From contig NZ_JAEQMG010000105.1 in the NCBI RefSeq assembly GCF_016680995.1, positions 1 to 54,667 of the forward strand: a stretch of DNA of 54,667 bases, read 5' to 3'. The notes beneath the pieces were generated by a model. That model worked only from the letters and a program-made list of their open reading frames with translations, was not told the origin of the DNA and did no database searches. Source of the DNA: Ruminococcus difficilis. Its GTDB lineage: Bacteria; Bacillota_A; Clostridia; Oscillospirales; Acutalibacteraceae. Below, in pieces: positions 40,076 through 47,396 of this stretch (within the stretch, counting starts at the first letter, position 1; each line of letters begins with the position of its first letter). Made by a program: the position numbers and the translations under genes.

Positions 40076-41167
40076 ATGGTCAGTAATCACTTGAAACCGC
40101 AAACGCAGGAAACCTCACGACGATACGAACTGGAGCTGTTGAAGGCGCTGGCGATCATCAGTATGATCATATGCCATCCGGTGATCCGACTCGGTATCCA
40201 CAATCCGGGATACGAAAAAGAGTTTCTCTTCTTCCTCGGTCAGGATATCTTTGGCGATTATCTCTGCGTTGCGCATGCGTTCATGTTCGCAATGGGCTTT
40301 GGTATCGTTTTCACGCGAAAAAACACGCCGAAGGAGCTGATGCTTCGAGGAGTGAAGATCTATCTGCTCGGATATGTGCTGAACTTCTTCCGCTACGGAA
40401 TATTCAACCTGACTGAAGCCATCTTCACCGGTGAGTTTAGGTCTGACATGCTGGAGGCGCTGTTCGGAATGGATATCCTGCAATTCGCGGGACTTGCACT
40501 GATCTTTACCGGAATCCTGAAAAAGCTGAAGCTCCGTGAGATCCACATGCTGGCGATCGCCGGAGTCCTTTCGGTGATCGGCTCCGTCATTCCGGCTATC
40601 GACACGGGGAATTTTGCGGGAAACTGGCTCCTCGGTCACTTCGTCTATACAGACCCGGAAGCCTGCACTTTTGTGTTTTTCAACTGGTATATTTTTGTTG
40701 CAATAGGTATGGTGTTCGGCTCGATCCTTCGCAAAACAGAGGACACCGACCGCCTTTACAAGCGGCTGTTGATCGTCTCCTGCTGTGTCATGGTCGTGTA
40801 TATCACATTGACTTTCATCTTCGGCGTGTATTTCCTCTGTCGGGATCACAATTATTACATGCTGAGTCTGCCGGAGGCAGCCGGACTGCTGTCCATCGAC
40901 CTGAGTTTTCTCTCGGCGTTCTATTTCCTGCTCAAACGCGTTCCTGCCTCAAAGCTCCGTGTATTTCTTGATATGAGCCGCAACATTACGCCGATCTACT
41001 TCATCCACTGGTGCATCCTCGGCTTTGTTGATTCGATCTTCTGCTATCTGTTCGATATCTCTTTCCCCTGGCCGGTCATCTATCTGATCGGAGTAGTCTT
41101 GATCATTCTGTCGAGTTGGATCGCAAACCTCTGGGCAAAGCGAAAACGTTCGGCAAAAGCACAATAG
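40076..41167 (+). CDS. DUF1624 / HGSNAT-like membrane acyltransferase
   Basis: Encodes 363 residues. ATG 40076 has CCGGAGG 8 nt upstream. About ten membrane helices follow. The N-terminal RRYELELLKALAIISMIICH with a His at the end of helix 1, and the later MSRNITPIYFIHWCILGF, match the heparan-alpha-glucosaminide N-acetyltransferase/DUF1624 group, which moves acetyl groups across the membrane onto glycans. The protein is probably involved in O- or N-acetylation of a surface polymer. It is a single gene with its own promoter. Confidence 0.7.
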   Translation: MVSNHLKPQTQETSRRYELELLKALAIISMIICHPVIRLGIHNPGYEKEFLFFLGQDIFGDYLCVAHAFMFAMGFGIVFTRKNTPKELMLRGVKIYLLGYVLNFFRYGIFNLTEAIFTGEFRSDMLEALFGMDILQFAGLALIFTGILKKLKLREIHMLAIAGVLSVIGSVIPAIDTGNFAGNWLLGHFVYTDPEACTFVFFNWYIFVAIGMVFGSILRKTEDTDRLYKRLLIVSCCVMVVYITLTFIFGVYFLCRDHNYYMLSLPEAAGLLSIDLSFLSAFYFLLKRVPASKLRVFLDMSRNITPIYFIHWCILGFVDSIFCYLFDISFPWPVIYLIGVVLIILSSWIANLWAKRKRSAKAQ

Positions 41168-41213
41168 ACCAACAAGTTCGGTGCCTTTTGACCGCTGTTA
41201 TTCTACTTATACT

Positions 41214-41362
41214 AAGTATCCATTAAACGCTTTATCAAATTTGTTAGCGAGAAATTTCGCAGAGCAAGGCGGAGGACGTAGGCATACTGGCGTATGTCAA
41301 GGACGACAACACCGCAATGCGGAATTTAACGCAATATATGTTAAAGTGTTTTAATGATACTT
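41214..41362. mobile_element. MITE-like element, 149 bp
   Basis: Ends AAGTATCCATTAAACGCTTT (41214-) and, read inward from the other end, AAGTATCATTAAAACACTTT (41362-), so an imperfect terminal inverted repeat of about 25 bp. Imperfect dyads continue inside (AAATTTCGC, GCGGAATTT). It has no coding capacity. I recall nearly identical sequences between genes in other gut Clostridia. No clear target duplication is visible. Confidence 0.6.
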
Positions 41363-41381
41363 GTCTGTTCTATAACTCCTA

Positions 41382-41412
41382 AGGTCGTTCAGAAATGAAC
41401 GGCCTTATTTTT
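41382..41412 (+). terminator. Intrinsic terminator
   Basis: AAGGTCGTTCA and TGAACGGCCTT form the stem, followed by ATTTTTAT. It is placed to end the acyltransferase transcript. Confidence 0.75.
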
Positions 41413-41436
41413 ATGCCATTTTTTAGGAGGGACGAT

Positions 41437-41535
41437 ATGGATATAACTCAAGTTGAGCTGCCATATAGTCTGTCCGGACAAGTCCTTCTTATCTGTTATA
41501 AGTATTTTATTTCAAAGCAAATAATTTATCAACAA
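41437..41535 (+). pseudogene. Possible gene start cut off by the 5S/tRNA remnant
   Basis: ATG 41437 has a strong AGGAGG 6 nt upstream and encodes MDITQVELPYSLSGQVLLIC. The frame then runs through the terminator at 41542 and into the 5S 3' end, which cannot be original coding sequence. I read it as the surviving head of a gene truncated by rearrangement. No family recognised. Confidence 0.3.
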
Positions 41536-41541
41536 CGAAAA

Positions 41542-41567
41542 AAGAACTTGCCGTGCAACAAGTTCTT
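41542..41567 (-). terminator. Terminator of the 5S/tRNA-Asn remnant unit
   Basis: AAGAACTTG and CAAGTTCTT form a 9-bp stem, followed on the minus strand by TTTTCG. It is positioned downstream of the 5S 3' end. Confidence 0.75.
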
Positions 41568-41675
41568 CCTTTATAATCCTCAATACCATAAACACATAGA
41601 AGCACGCATGCTTATGGTTCGTAAAACCGCAAAGCAGTTTTACATAAGAAATACTCACTATCGAATGTTGGCATC

Positions 41676-41897
41676 GTGATACGCGTATCTCCTATTTTCA
41701 CACCCCGTCGCCAGGGCACTATCTTCGGCACTACAGGGCTTAACTTCCGTGTTCGGGAAATGTGGTCTCCGAAAAGCCCCGCTTTTTGGAGAAAGGACGA
41801 GTGACGAAGCGATACGAGAGCGGATAACAAGATCTGCTCTCAATGAGCGAAGTCCGCGAGGACGCGGGGTGGGCCCCCTGCGTCATCAACACCAACT
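41676..41897 (-). rRNA. 5S rRNA gene interrupted by a hairpin-rich insert, possibly a pseudogene
   Basis: On the minus strand 41897-41868 matches a 5S 5' half (GTTGATGACGCAGGGGGCCC then ACC), and 41760-41676 matches the rest (CCGAACACGGAAGTTAAGCC, GTGCCGAAGATAGT, TGTGAAAATAGGA). Helix II still pairs across the gap (GCAGGG with CCCTGT). About 107 bp (41867-41761) replace the normal ten or so bases of loop C. The insert holds three hairpins: CCGCG/CGCGG, GAGAGC/GCTCTC and AAAAGC/GCTTTT. The outermost helix I does not pair (5' AGTTGGTGTT against 3' ATACGCGTATC), so the two ends may come from different 5S copies. Confidence 0.6.
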
Positions 41898-41915
41898 GTT
41901 GATAGTGACATCTTT

Positions 41916-41991
41916 TGGCTCCCCCAGTTGGACTCGAACCAACGACAACTCGGTTAACAGCCGAGTGCTCTACCGACTGAGCTATGGAGGA
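41916..41991 (-). tRNA. tRNA-Asn (GTT)
   Basis: The 76-nt gene has acceptor TCCTCCA/TGGGGGA, D-arm AGCTCAGTCGGTAGAGC, anticodon stem CTCGG/CCGAG with loop CTGTTAA (anticodon GTT), T-arm GTTGG-TTCGAGT-CCAAC, and encoded CCA. It lies just upstream of the 5S remnant in transcription order. Confidence 0.93.
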
Positions 41992-42055
41992 TCATGTGCC
42001 CTTTCGGGCTATCCCTAAAGACCAGCAATAGTGTCGGGTATATTTCTATATACTC

Positions 42056-42080
42056 GCTCTACCGACTGAGCTATGGAGGA
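42056..42080 (-). pseudogene. Truncated second tRNA-Asn 5' end
   Basis: Repeats the first 25 nt of tRNA-Asn (acceptor 5' strand and D-arm), then diverges. The shared block, with small differences, extends into the leader hairpin GTGCCCTTTCGGGC, so about 46 bp are duplicated (41970-42017 and 42055-42103). Confidence 0.8.
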
Positions 42081-42109
42081 TTATGTGCCCTTTCGGGCGA
42101 TTCCTTCAA

Positions 42110-42670
42110 TTTTCACGGAAGATAGTACGGTGCAAATCTAGACGCCATCACTGCCGAGTAGCTGTTAACCGAATCATAATGTAATATAACAAATATATAA
42201 CAATTTGCGATAATCTTGGTACGAAAAACAGGTTCATTTTGAAGAGTATAAAGTAGAAAAACTAGCTATTCGAGGGTTCGAAACCCGACAGACAGGGAAA
42301 ACACCCGAAAAACATCTATGTTTCACGCAACAGAAAAACACGTTCTTTATACGACAAAAAGCCCGATAAAATCTGGCTTTTGGGGGTGAATATCTTTTTT
42401 ATTCACTTAGTATGTGCTTGATGTACAAAAAAGATTTTTTTCGCATAAAAGCCGTACAGTTTTGAACCCTCGTACACCAAACCTGCCGCAGTTTTGAACC
42501 CACGAATAAAAACGGTTAACCCATCGTTCTAAAGAATTCAAAACCCTCTGCTGTATGTATTATACCAGATTGATTAAAAACTTTATAATAAACATAATAG
42601 TTTATAATAAAGAAGAATTGTCGTTTGCTTAGAAATAAAGTCCTTTCTTTTCCGTTATCCGTGTTATAAT
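42110..42670. other. AT-rich junk DNA between tRNA remnant and IS remnant
   Basis: I see no gene. There is a hairpin AAAAAGCC...GGCTTTT near 42357-42385, GTGAATA...TATTCAC near 42387-42408, and a pair of similar 12-16-nt blocks, CAGTTTTGAACCC, near 42459 and 42490. A GGGTTCGAAACCC near 42277 resembles a tRNA T-arm without a tRNA. Confidence 0.4.
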
Positions 42671-42699
42671 TGTAGCTCTTGAAAGGAGGCATATACTCG

Positions 42700-43041
42700 A
42701 TGAAAAGAGTCAGCAATGAAACAAAGCAAATCATTATCAACCAATTCAACAACGGAATATCCGTTGCTTCGTTAACCGAAACAACCGGTATCCCACGAAG
42801 TACTATTTACGGATGGCTGAAAGCCTCTCATAATAATAGTTCTTCAAAAAAGAAACCCGTCAACAAATAGAGAATACTGGATCTCGAGAGTTCCGTTACA
42901 CGATTAACGACTTTAGTCGAAATCCTTCAAAGGGTATTTGAAGTGGAGAGAATTCCGACAAATCTCAGGTTGGAAGAAATGGAGAAGATCTATCTTTTTC
43001 AGAGCAGCACCGACCGTTGCACTTATAGTAATCCCCCCTAA
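42700..43041 (+). pseudogene. IS3-type transposase OrfA remnant
   Basis: ATG 42700 with AAAGGAGG upstream encodes KRVSNETKQIIINQFNNG, then SVASLTETTGIPRSTIYGWL, a typical OrfA helix-turn-helix. A TAG at 42868-42870 stops it after 56 residues. The same frame continues as RILDLESSVTRLTTLVEILQ, which looks like the OrfA leucine zipper, before ending near 43041. No OrfB (DDE) sequence and no terminal inverted repeats were found. It is a dead fragment. Confidence 0.65.
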
Positions 43042-43043
43042 CA

Positions 43044-43082
43044 AAAAACACCGACTGCTTTTCAGCAATCGGTGTTTGGTTC
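43044..43082 (-). terminator. Terminator of the eight-gene operon
   Basis: AACACCGACTGCT pairs with AGCAATCGGTGTT (one mismatch-type pair), followed on the minus strand by TTTTTTG. It lies just behind the flavodoxin stop. Confidence 0.8.
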
Positions 43083-43095
43083 AATTATTTGATTA

Positions 43096-43569
43096 TCATA
43101 ATGTTTCAGTCCAAAGGTACAAGTCATTTGCCGATACATTCGGGCTAAACAACTTTGCTCCGATGATCTCGGTTTCAGAAGCAAGATATGGCTCGAGCTT
43201 TGCAGCACATTTATTGATATCACTTCCTCCCGACGTTGCAAATAAAGCGATCTTCAGACCGCTAAAATCATGCTCTTTCAGGAATGTTTGAATGATATTC
43301 GGCGCGGCATAGTACCAGATAGGAAACCCCAAGAAAATCGTATCGTAGAGCGCTAAATTCTCTATGTGTTTTTCCAGCGGTACGTCCTTTCTTCGGATTT
43401 TCTCTCTGTTACAACGTGCCAAAGGATTTGTCCATCTCAAATCCGCGTCGGTATAAGGTTCTTTTGGTTTGATCTCAAACAGATCAGCGTCTATGCTATC
43501 AGCAAGTCTTTTTGCAACCTTCGCTGTCGTTCCGCTCGCTGAAAAATACGCAACAAGTTTTCTGCTCAT
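43096..43569 (-). CDS. Flavodoxin
   Basis: ATG 43569 has GAGGAG upstream and gives 157 residues. The FMN phosphate loop is FSASGTTAKVA (about 7-17). GFPIWYYAAP (about 80) supplies the aromatic isoalloxazine stack, and LFATSGGSDI the second loop. It is a long-type NAD(P)H-oxidoreductase-like flavodoxin. It is the last gene of the operon, 55 bp after the alcohol dehydrogenase. It likely carries electrons for the operon's reductases. Confidence 0.88.
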   Translation of the reverse strand: MSRKLVAYFSASGTTAKVAKRLADSIDADLFEIKPKEPYTDADLRWTNPLARCNREKIRRKDVPLEKHIENLALYDTIFLGFPIWYYAAPNIIQTFLKEHDFSGLKIALFATSGGSDINKCAAKLEPYLASETEIIGAKLFSPNVSANDLYLWTETL

Positions 43570-43624
43570 AATACTCTCCTCATCGAATGACATTTTATTA
43601 TCCAAAGGTTAAGTTGTTGTCAGT

Positions 43625-44800
43625 TTAAGCAAGCGCCCGTTTGTAAATCGCTTCAACAGCCGTCGCGTCCAAGGGACGGATTCTGGAAAGTCGAAGCGTG
43701 TCATTCATCGTAGCGTCGAGAGATAACTCTCTCAGATCAGTCTCACAGATGCCGACGTTCAGCTCCGTAAGTGAGACAGGCATTCCGATAGATTGGAAAA
43801 AGCTGACAGTACAGTCTATCCCCTCTCTTGCAGCGCTCTTGTCATCCTCGGCACTCACGTTCCAGACTCTTCTCGCAAACTGAGCGAATCGAGGGACACA
43901 GTCAAGATACAGTTCGTTTGCCCAAGCACCCCATACTGCCGACAGAGATGCGCCGTGCGTCACGCCGTAACGCGCAGATAAGGCATGACCGAGCTTGTGA
44001 ACAGAGAAGTCTTTTCCTCTGCCGCATTCAGTCAGGTTGTTATGTGAAAGGCTCGAAGCCCAGAACACTTCAGCCATAGCGTTGTAATCCGCAGGGTTCT
44101 TAACAGCAACAGTCCCGTTCTTGATTACCGTGCGGAGCAAACCCTCGGCGATCTCGTCTGTGAGGTCGCATCTTGTATCGGGAATGAAATATCTCTCCAT
44201 CGTGTGCATCATGATATCCGTCACACCGGCGGCTACCTGATAAGCTGGGAGCGTTGCTCCCCATTCGGGATTGATAATTGCAAATTTACAGCGATTGAAG
44301 GGAGTATTGATCCCTGCTTTTTTACCGATCGCAGTATTGGTCAGAACAGCGGAATCGCTCATCTCGCTTCCTGCCGCCGGGATCGTCAAAACAGCTCCCA
44401 CAGGCAGAGACTGATTCAAAGGAACTTTCTTAGTCCACAGATCCCACAGGGCTTGATCAGAATTCGCCGTGCCGTGAGCGATCGCTTTAGCGGTGTCGAT
44501 CGCACTGCCTCCACCTACACCAATGATCATATCGGCGCCAAAACCAAGCGCTTTCTTCACGCCATCTTCGGCGTGTTCTAATGTGGGATTAGGCTGTGCG
44601 CCGCCGAACTCTTCATATGCAATACGGGATTTTGTCAGGGACTGTTCCAGACGTGACAGCAGGCCGCTTTTGACAACGCTTCCTTTTCCGAATACAAGTA
44701 ACGCTTTGTGACCATACTTGCTTGCTGTTTGTCCGATCTGAACTTCAACGTCTCGCCCGAAGATCATCTCAGTCGGTGCGTGATAGATAAAGTTATTCAT
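43625..44800 (-). CDS. Iron-containing alcohol dehydrogenase
   Basis: ATG 44800 (AGGAG 7 nt upstream) gives 391 residues; the frame is open to 44860 without a site. GGGSAIDTAKAIAHG is the nucleotide-binding loop of group III dehydrogenases. Metal ligands fit Asp in AGVTDIMMHTMERYF, His in that helix, and the two His of GHALSARYGVTHG. It is nearest to BdhA/YqhD-type NADPH butanol or aldehyde reductases, which detoxify or ferment aldehydes. The position between acetyltransferase and flavodoxin genes suggests it reduces a carbonyl intermediate of the operon. Confidence 0.88.
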   Translation of the reverse strand: MNNFIYHAPTEMIFGRDVEVQIGQTASKYGHKALLVFGKGSVVKSGLLSRLEQSLTKSRIAYEEFGGAQPNPTLEHAEDGVKKALGFGADMIIGVGGGSAIDTAKAIAHGTANSDQALWDLWTKKVPLNQSLPVGAVLTIPAAGSEMSDSAVLTNTAIGKKAGINTPFNRCKFAIINPEWGATLPAYQVAAGVTDIMMHTMERYFIPDTRCDLTDEIAEGLLRTVIKNGTVAVKNPADYNAMAEVFWASSLSHNNLTECGRGKDFSVHKLGHALSARYGVTHGASLSAVWGAWANELYLDCVPRFAQFARRVWNVSAEDDKSAAREGIDCTVSFFQSIGMPVSLTELNVGICETDLRELSLDATMNDTLRLSRIRPLDATAVEAIYKRALA

Positions 44801-44831
44801 GTTTCTTCTCCTTTCCTGATTATCGTGCTTA

Positions 44832-45446
44832 TCAAGCGTCAGATACTTTTGCTTCCTCATTTCTGATTGCGTTGTCTGATTTATTGCTTTCCTTCAGGTG
44901 TTTAATGATTCGCGCCGGATTTCCGGCAACTACTACATCTTCGGGAAACGATTTTGTCACAACAGAAGCGGCGGCAACAACAGTGTTATTGCCGATCGTG
45001 ACACCGGGGAGTATCGTTACCCCTCCTCCAATCCAGACGTTATCGCCAATATTGACGGGCTTAGGAATACCGATCTTTTTTCTTCGTCCTTCCGCGTCCA
45101 GAGGATGACCGATTGCGTAAATACACGTTTTCGGTCCTATCATACAATTTGTGCCTATTCTGATCGGAGCGGCGTCCAGAAATACACAGTCAAAGTTCAT
45201 GAAAAAATCATCGCCGACAAAAATGTTATATCCGTAGTCGCAGTGAAACGGAGGTTTTACGGCGATATTTTCTGTGCAGCTTCCCAACAACTCTTTCAGT
45301 ATTGACTTTCTGACAGATTCATCCTCGGGCGAATCATTAAAACGGGAACAAAGGATCCGCGCGTTTTTCTTGTCCTCCATGAGTTGAGGATCGTTCGTCA
45401 GAAAGGGTTCGGCATTTGTCATTTTTTCTCGTTCGGTTTTCATCAT
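44832..45446 (-). CDS. Maltose/galactoside-type O-acetyltransferase (hexapeptide repeat)
   Basis: Encodes 204 residues. ATG 45446 overlaps the GNAT stop (ATGA). Left-handed beta-helix repeats run from about 65 to 175 (IRIGTNCMIGPKTCIYAIGH, VNIGDNVWIGGGVTILPGVT). The catalytic His is in AIGHPLDAEGR. The family transfers acetyl from acetyl-CoA to sugars or similar alcohols. The C-terminal 25 residues are a charged extension. Substrate unknown. Confidence 0.85.
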   Translation of the reverse strand: MMKTEREKMTNAEPFLTNDPQLMEDKKNARILCSRFNDSPEDESVRKSILKELLGSCTENIAVKPPFHCDYGYNIFVGDDFFMNFDCVFLDAAPIRIGTNCMIGPKTCIYAIGHPLDAEGRRKKIGIPKPVNIGDNVWIGGGVTILPGVTIGNNTVVAAASVVTKSFPEDVVVAGNPARIIKHLKESNKSDNAIRNEEAKVSDA

Positions 45447-45889
45447 ACGTTTATCCTTTTAACCATTCTTGTACAATCAAATTTCCAACTTTTGAAAACT
45501 TCATCGTCTCTTTGCTTGTATCCGAGCCTTTCATAAAAGCCTGTCGCTTCCAATCTGGCGTCGATTACTATTTCTGTATAGCCGAGTTCTGCAATCCACT
45601 TTTCAGCTTCTGCGATCGCTCTGCTGCCAAGATGCTTTCCTCGATATTCGGGAAGAACAACGACTCGTCCGACCAGAACCGTATTTTCATCCAGCTCATA
45701 GAAACGGCAAGTTGCAACAGGATAGGTGTCGTCTATCAGAACGATGTATTTGCTCTTATCGCCGTCATGCTCATCGAATTCCTCTTGCAAAGAGATATGG
45801 TACTGGCGGTTCATACCCTGAATCCTGACGGAGTATGCTCCTGCGCGTTGCCATGTTTCAGTTGCTCTCAAAGTTTTGATATCGTCCAT
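45443..45889 (-). CDS. GNAT acetyltransferase
   Basis: I take ATG 45889, which follows GGTGA and sits 1 nt behind the small upstream gene, giving 148 residues; an in-frame GTG at 45910 lies inside that gene. The acetyl-CoA loop is VVVLPEYRGKHLGSRAI (Q/RxxGxG/A type), followed by TEIVIDARLEATGFYERLGY, the typical GNAT end. It is an ElaA/PhnO-like small-molecule or protein N-acetyltransferase. Confidence 0.8.
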   Translation of the reverse strand: MDDIKTLRATETWQRAGAYSVRIQGMNRQYHISLQEEFDEHDGDKSKYIVLIDDTYPVATCRFYELDENTVLVGRVVVLPEYRGKHLGSRAIAEAEKWIAELGYTEIVIDARLEATGFYERLGYKQRDDEVFKSWKFDCTRMVKRINV

Positions 45890-45890
45890 C

Positions 45891-46058
45891 TCATTCACCA
45901 TCATTCGCACTTGGTTTCTGCAGTTTCTTTCTGTCGTAAACCTTTTTGCTCTTTACTACTCTGGTCGTCGGCTTCAAGCCGTTCCAATCTCTTCTCAGCC
46001 GAGCATGGAATCTACGCTGTTCTTTTTTGCTTTGCTTTTTGAACGGTACAATTTTCAT
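45891..46058 (-). CDS. Small basic conserved protein, 55 residues
   Basis: ATG 46058 has AAGGTG 9 nt upstream, and the stop is 1 nt before the next start. Sequence: KIVPFKKQSKKEQRRFHARL, RRDWNGLKPTTRVVKSKKVY, DRKKLQKPSANDGE. It is highly basic (about one third Lys/Arg) with no membrane segment. I recall similar 50-60-residue proteins in other Clostridia with the same KKQSKK start and W-G-P-TR core. It may bind nucleic acid, or the operon may simply carry it. It is easily missed because of its size. Confidence 0.6.
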   Translation of the reverse strand: MKIVPFKKQSKKEQRRFHARLRRDWNGLKPTTRVVKSKKVYDRKKLQKPSANDGE

Positions 46059-46060
46059 AT

Positions 46061-46576
46061 TTATAGCACCTTGACGATCTCCGTCATATCCTTACTCTCA
46101 TAATGGAGCTTCAAGGGCTCCGCGTCATCCGCAGGGTAACCCAGCGTCATCAGCAAAATTGGAGTCTCGTTCTCAGGCAGATCGAAAGCCTCTTTTACTT
46201 CACTCGGCTTAAAATAATTCACCCAGCATGAACCGATACCGATATCCCACGCGGCAAGCATCATATGATCGGCAACGATGCTGACATCCTGGATTCCGGC
46301 TCGACAGTCTGCTTCAAGAGGACTTTTCCAGTCGGCGGTCTCATCGAGTGCGATCAGCAGTACGACAGGCGCATCAAACGCACAGCGCGACAATGATCGG
46401 ATCTTCGCGATCGCCTCGTCACTCTTTAATACATATATCCTCTGCGGCTGATAATTGCATCCTGTAGGCGAAACCATGCCTGCTTCAAGGATTCGGTTTA
46501 ATTCGTCATCCCAAATCATATCGGGCTTGTATTTACGAACGGAATACCGTTCTTTGATAACCTTAGTGAATTCCAT
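46061..46576 (-). CDS. Nitroreductase-family flavoprotein
   Basis: Encodes 171 residues. ATG 46576 follows AAGGAGAAACATA. FMN-binding RYSVRKYKP (about 10-18), SPTGCNYQPQRI (about 36), and GIGSCWVNYF near 115 are nitroreductase-like. It is shorter than classic NfsA/NfsB. Members reduce nitro compounds, quinones or enoates with NAD(P)H. It lies 18 bp behind the SDR gene. Confidence 0.88.
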   Translation of the reverse strand: MEFTKVIKERYSVRKYKPDMIWDDELNRILEAGMVSPTGCNYQPQRIYVLKSDEAIAKIRSLSRCAFDAPVVLLIALDETADWKSPLEADCRAGIQDVSIVADHMMLAAWDIGIGSCWVNYFKPSEVKEAFDLPENETPILLMTLGYPADDAEPLKLHYESKDMTEIVKVL

Positions 46577-46594
46577 TATGTTTCTCCTTGTACA

Positions 46595-47335
46595 TTACTC
46601 GCTGTCTGGATAGTATTCCCAGCCGTGATCATCATGATAGATCATCAGTTTTGTCATACCGCCATCGATGCAGATATTCTCTCCGGTGATAAAGCCTGCT
46701 TTTTCTGAACACAGGAACAGTACCATGTGGGCAATATCCTCAGGCTTTCCGACTCGTCCTGCCGGATGCTGAGCAGCATCGGCGCCGGCATATTCCGTTC
46801 CGCTCGTTTCGATCCATCCCGGCGATATGCTGTTGACCCTCACCTTACCGGCGAGGCTCACAGACAAAGCGTGGGTCAGAGCGGCAATACCGCCTTTGGC
46901 GGCTGTGTAGCTCTCCGACTGAGGTTGGCTCATACGGTCACGGGACGACGAGATATTAACGATCGCTCCACCCTGAGCAAAGTGGTCCTTAAACAGCTTC
47001 GTCAGCATAAACGGTGCGGACACTCCTACCCGTAGAGAATAATTGAATTCATCGTAAGTGCATTCATCTATTCCCTTGAACAGAGGAAGAGCGTTATTGA
47101 TCAAATAATCAATATGTCCGTATTCAAAAACGACCTGACTCGCAAAAGCAGTGAGAATCGTTTCGTCCGCAATATCTCCCTGATAATACAGATCATAGGA
47201 AGTATGCTGGTTCGGAAGAAGGTCTATAATGCAAACCTTTGCACCTTCGGCATGGAACATTTCCGCGATACATCTGCCGATACCCTTTGCTCCTCCGGTG
47301 ATAACGGCAACTTTATCCATAAACATGAAACCCAT
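46595..47335 (-). CDS. Short-chain dehydrogenase/reductase
   Basis: ATG 47335 with GGAG 11 nt upstream gives 246 residues; ATG 47320 (MDKVAVITGG) is possible too. TGGAKGIG is the NAD(P) loop, LINNALP replaces the NNAG motif, and the active-site Tyr/Lys are in YTAAKGG with Ser in VNISSSRDR. The C-terminal GENICIDGG is typical. It resembles SDRs that act on sugars, fatty acids or aromatic alcohols. Confidence 0.88.
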   Translation of the reverse strand: MGFMFMDKVAVITGGAKGIGRCIAEMFHAEGAKVCIIDLLPNQHTSYDLYYQGDIADETILTAFASQVVFEYGHIDYLINNALPLFKGIDECTYDEFNYSLRVGVSAPFMLTKLFKDHFAQGGAIVNISSSRDRMSQPQSESYTAAKGGIAALTHALSVSLAGKVRVNSISPGWIETSGTEYAGADAAQHPAGRVGKPEDIAHMVLFLCSEKAGFITGENICIDGGMTKLMIYHDDHGWEYYPDSE

Positions 47336-47396
47336 GATCGTTTCAACTCCGTCAAAATACAATTAATTTGAGAAATACTGTTATTTGTTTTTCCGC

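Noticed and set aside
41749..42018. Open frame of 89 codons across the 5S and tRNA-Asn region
   Set aside because: It crosses RNA genes and a hairpin insert and has no ribosome binding site.
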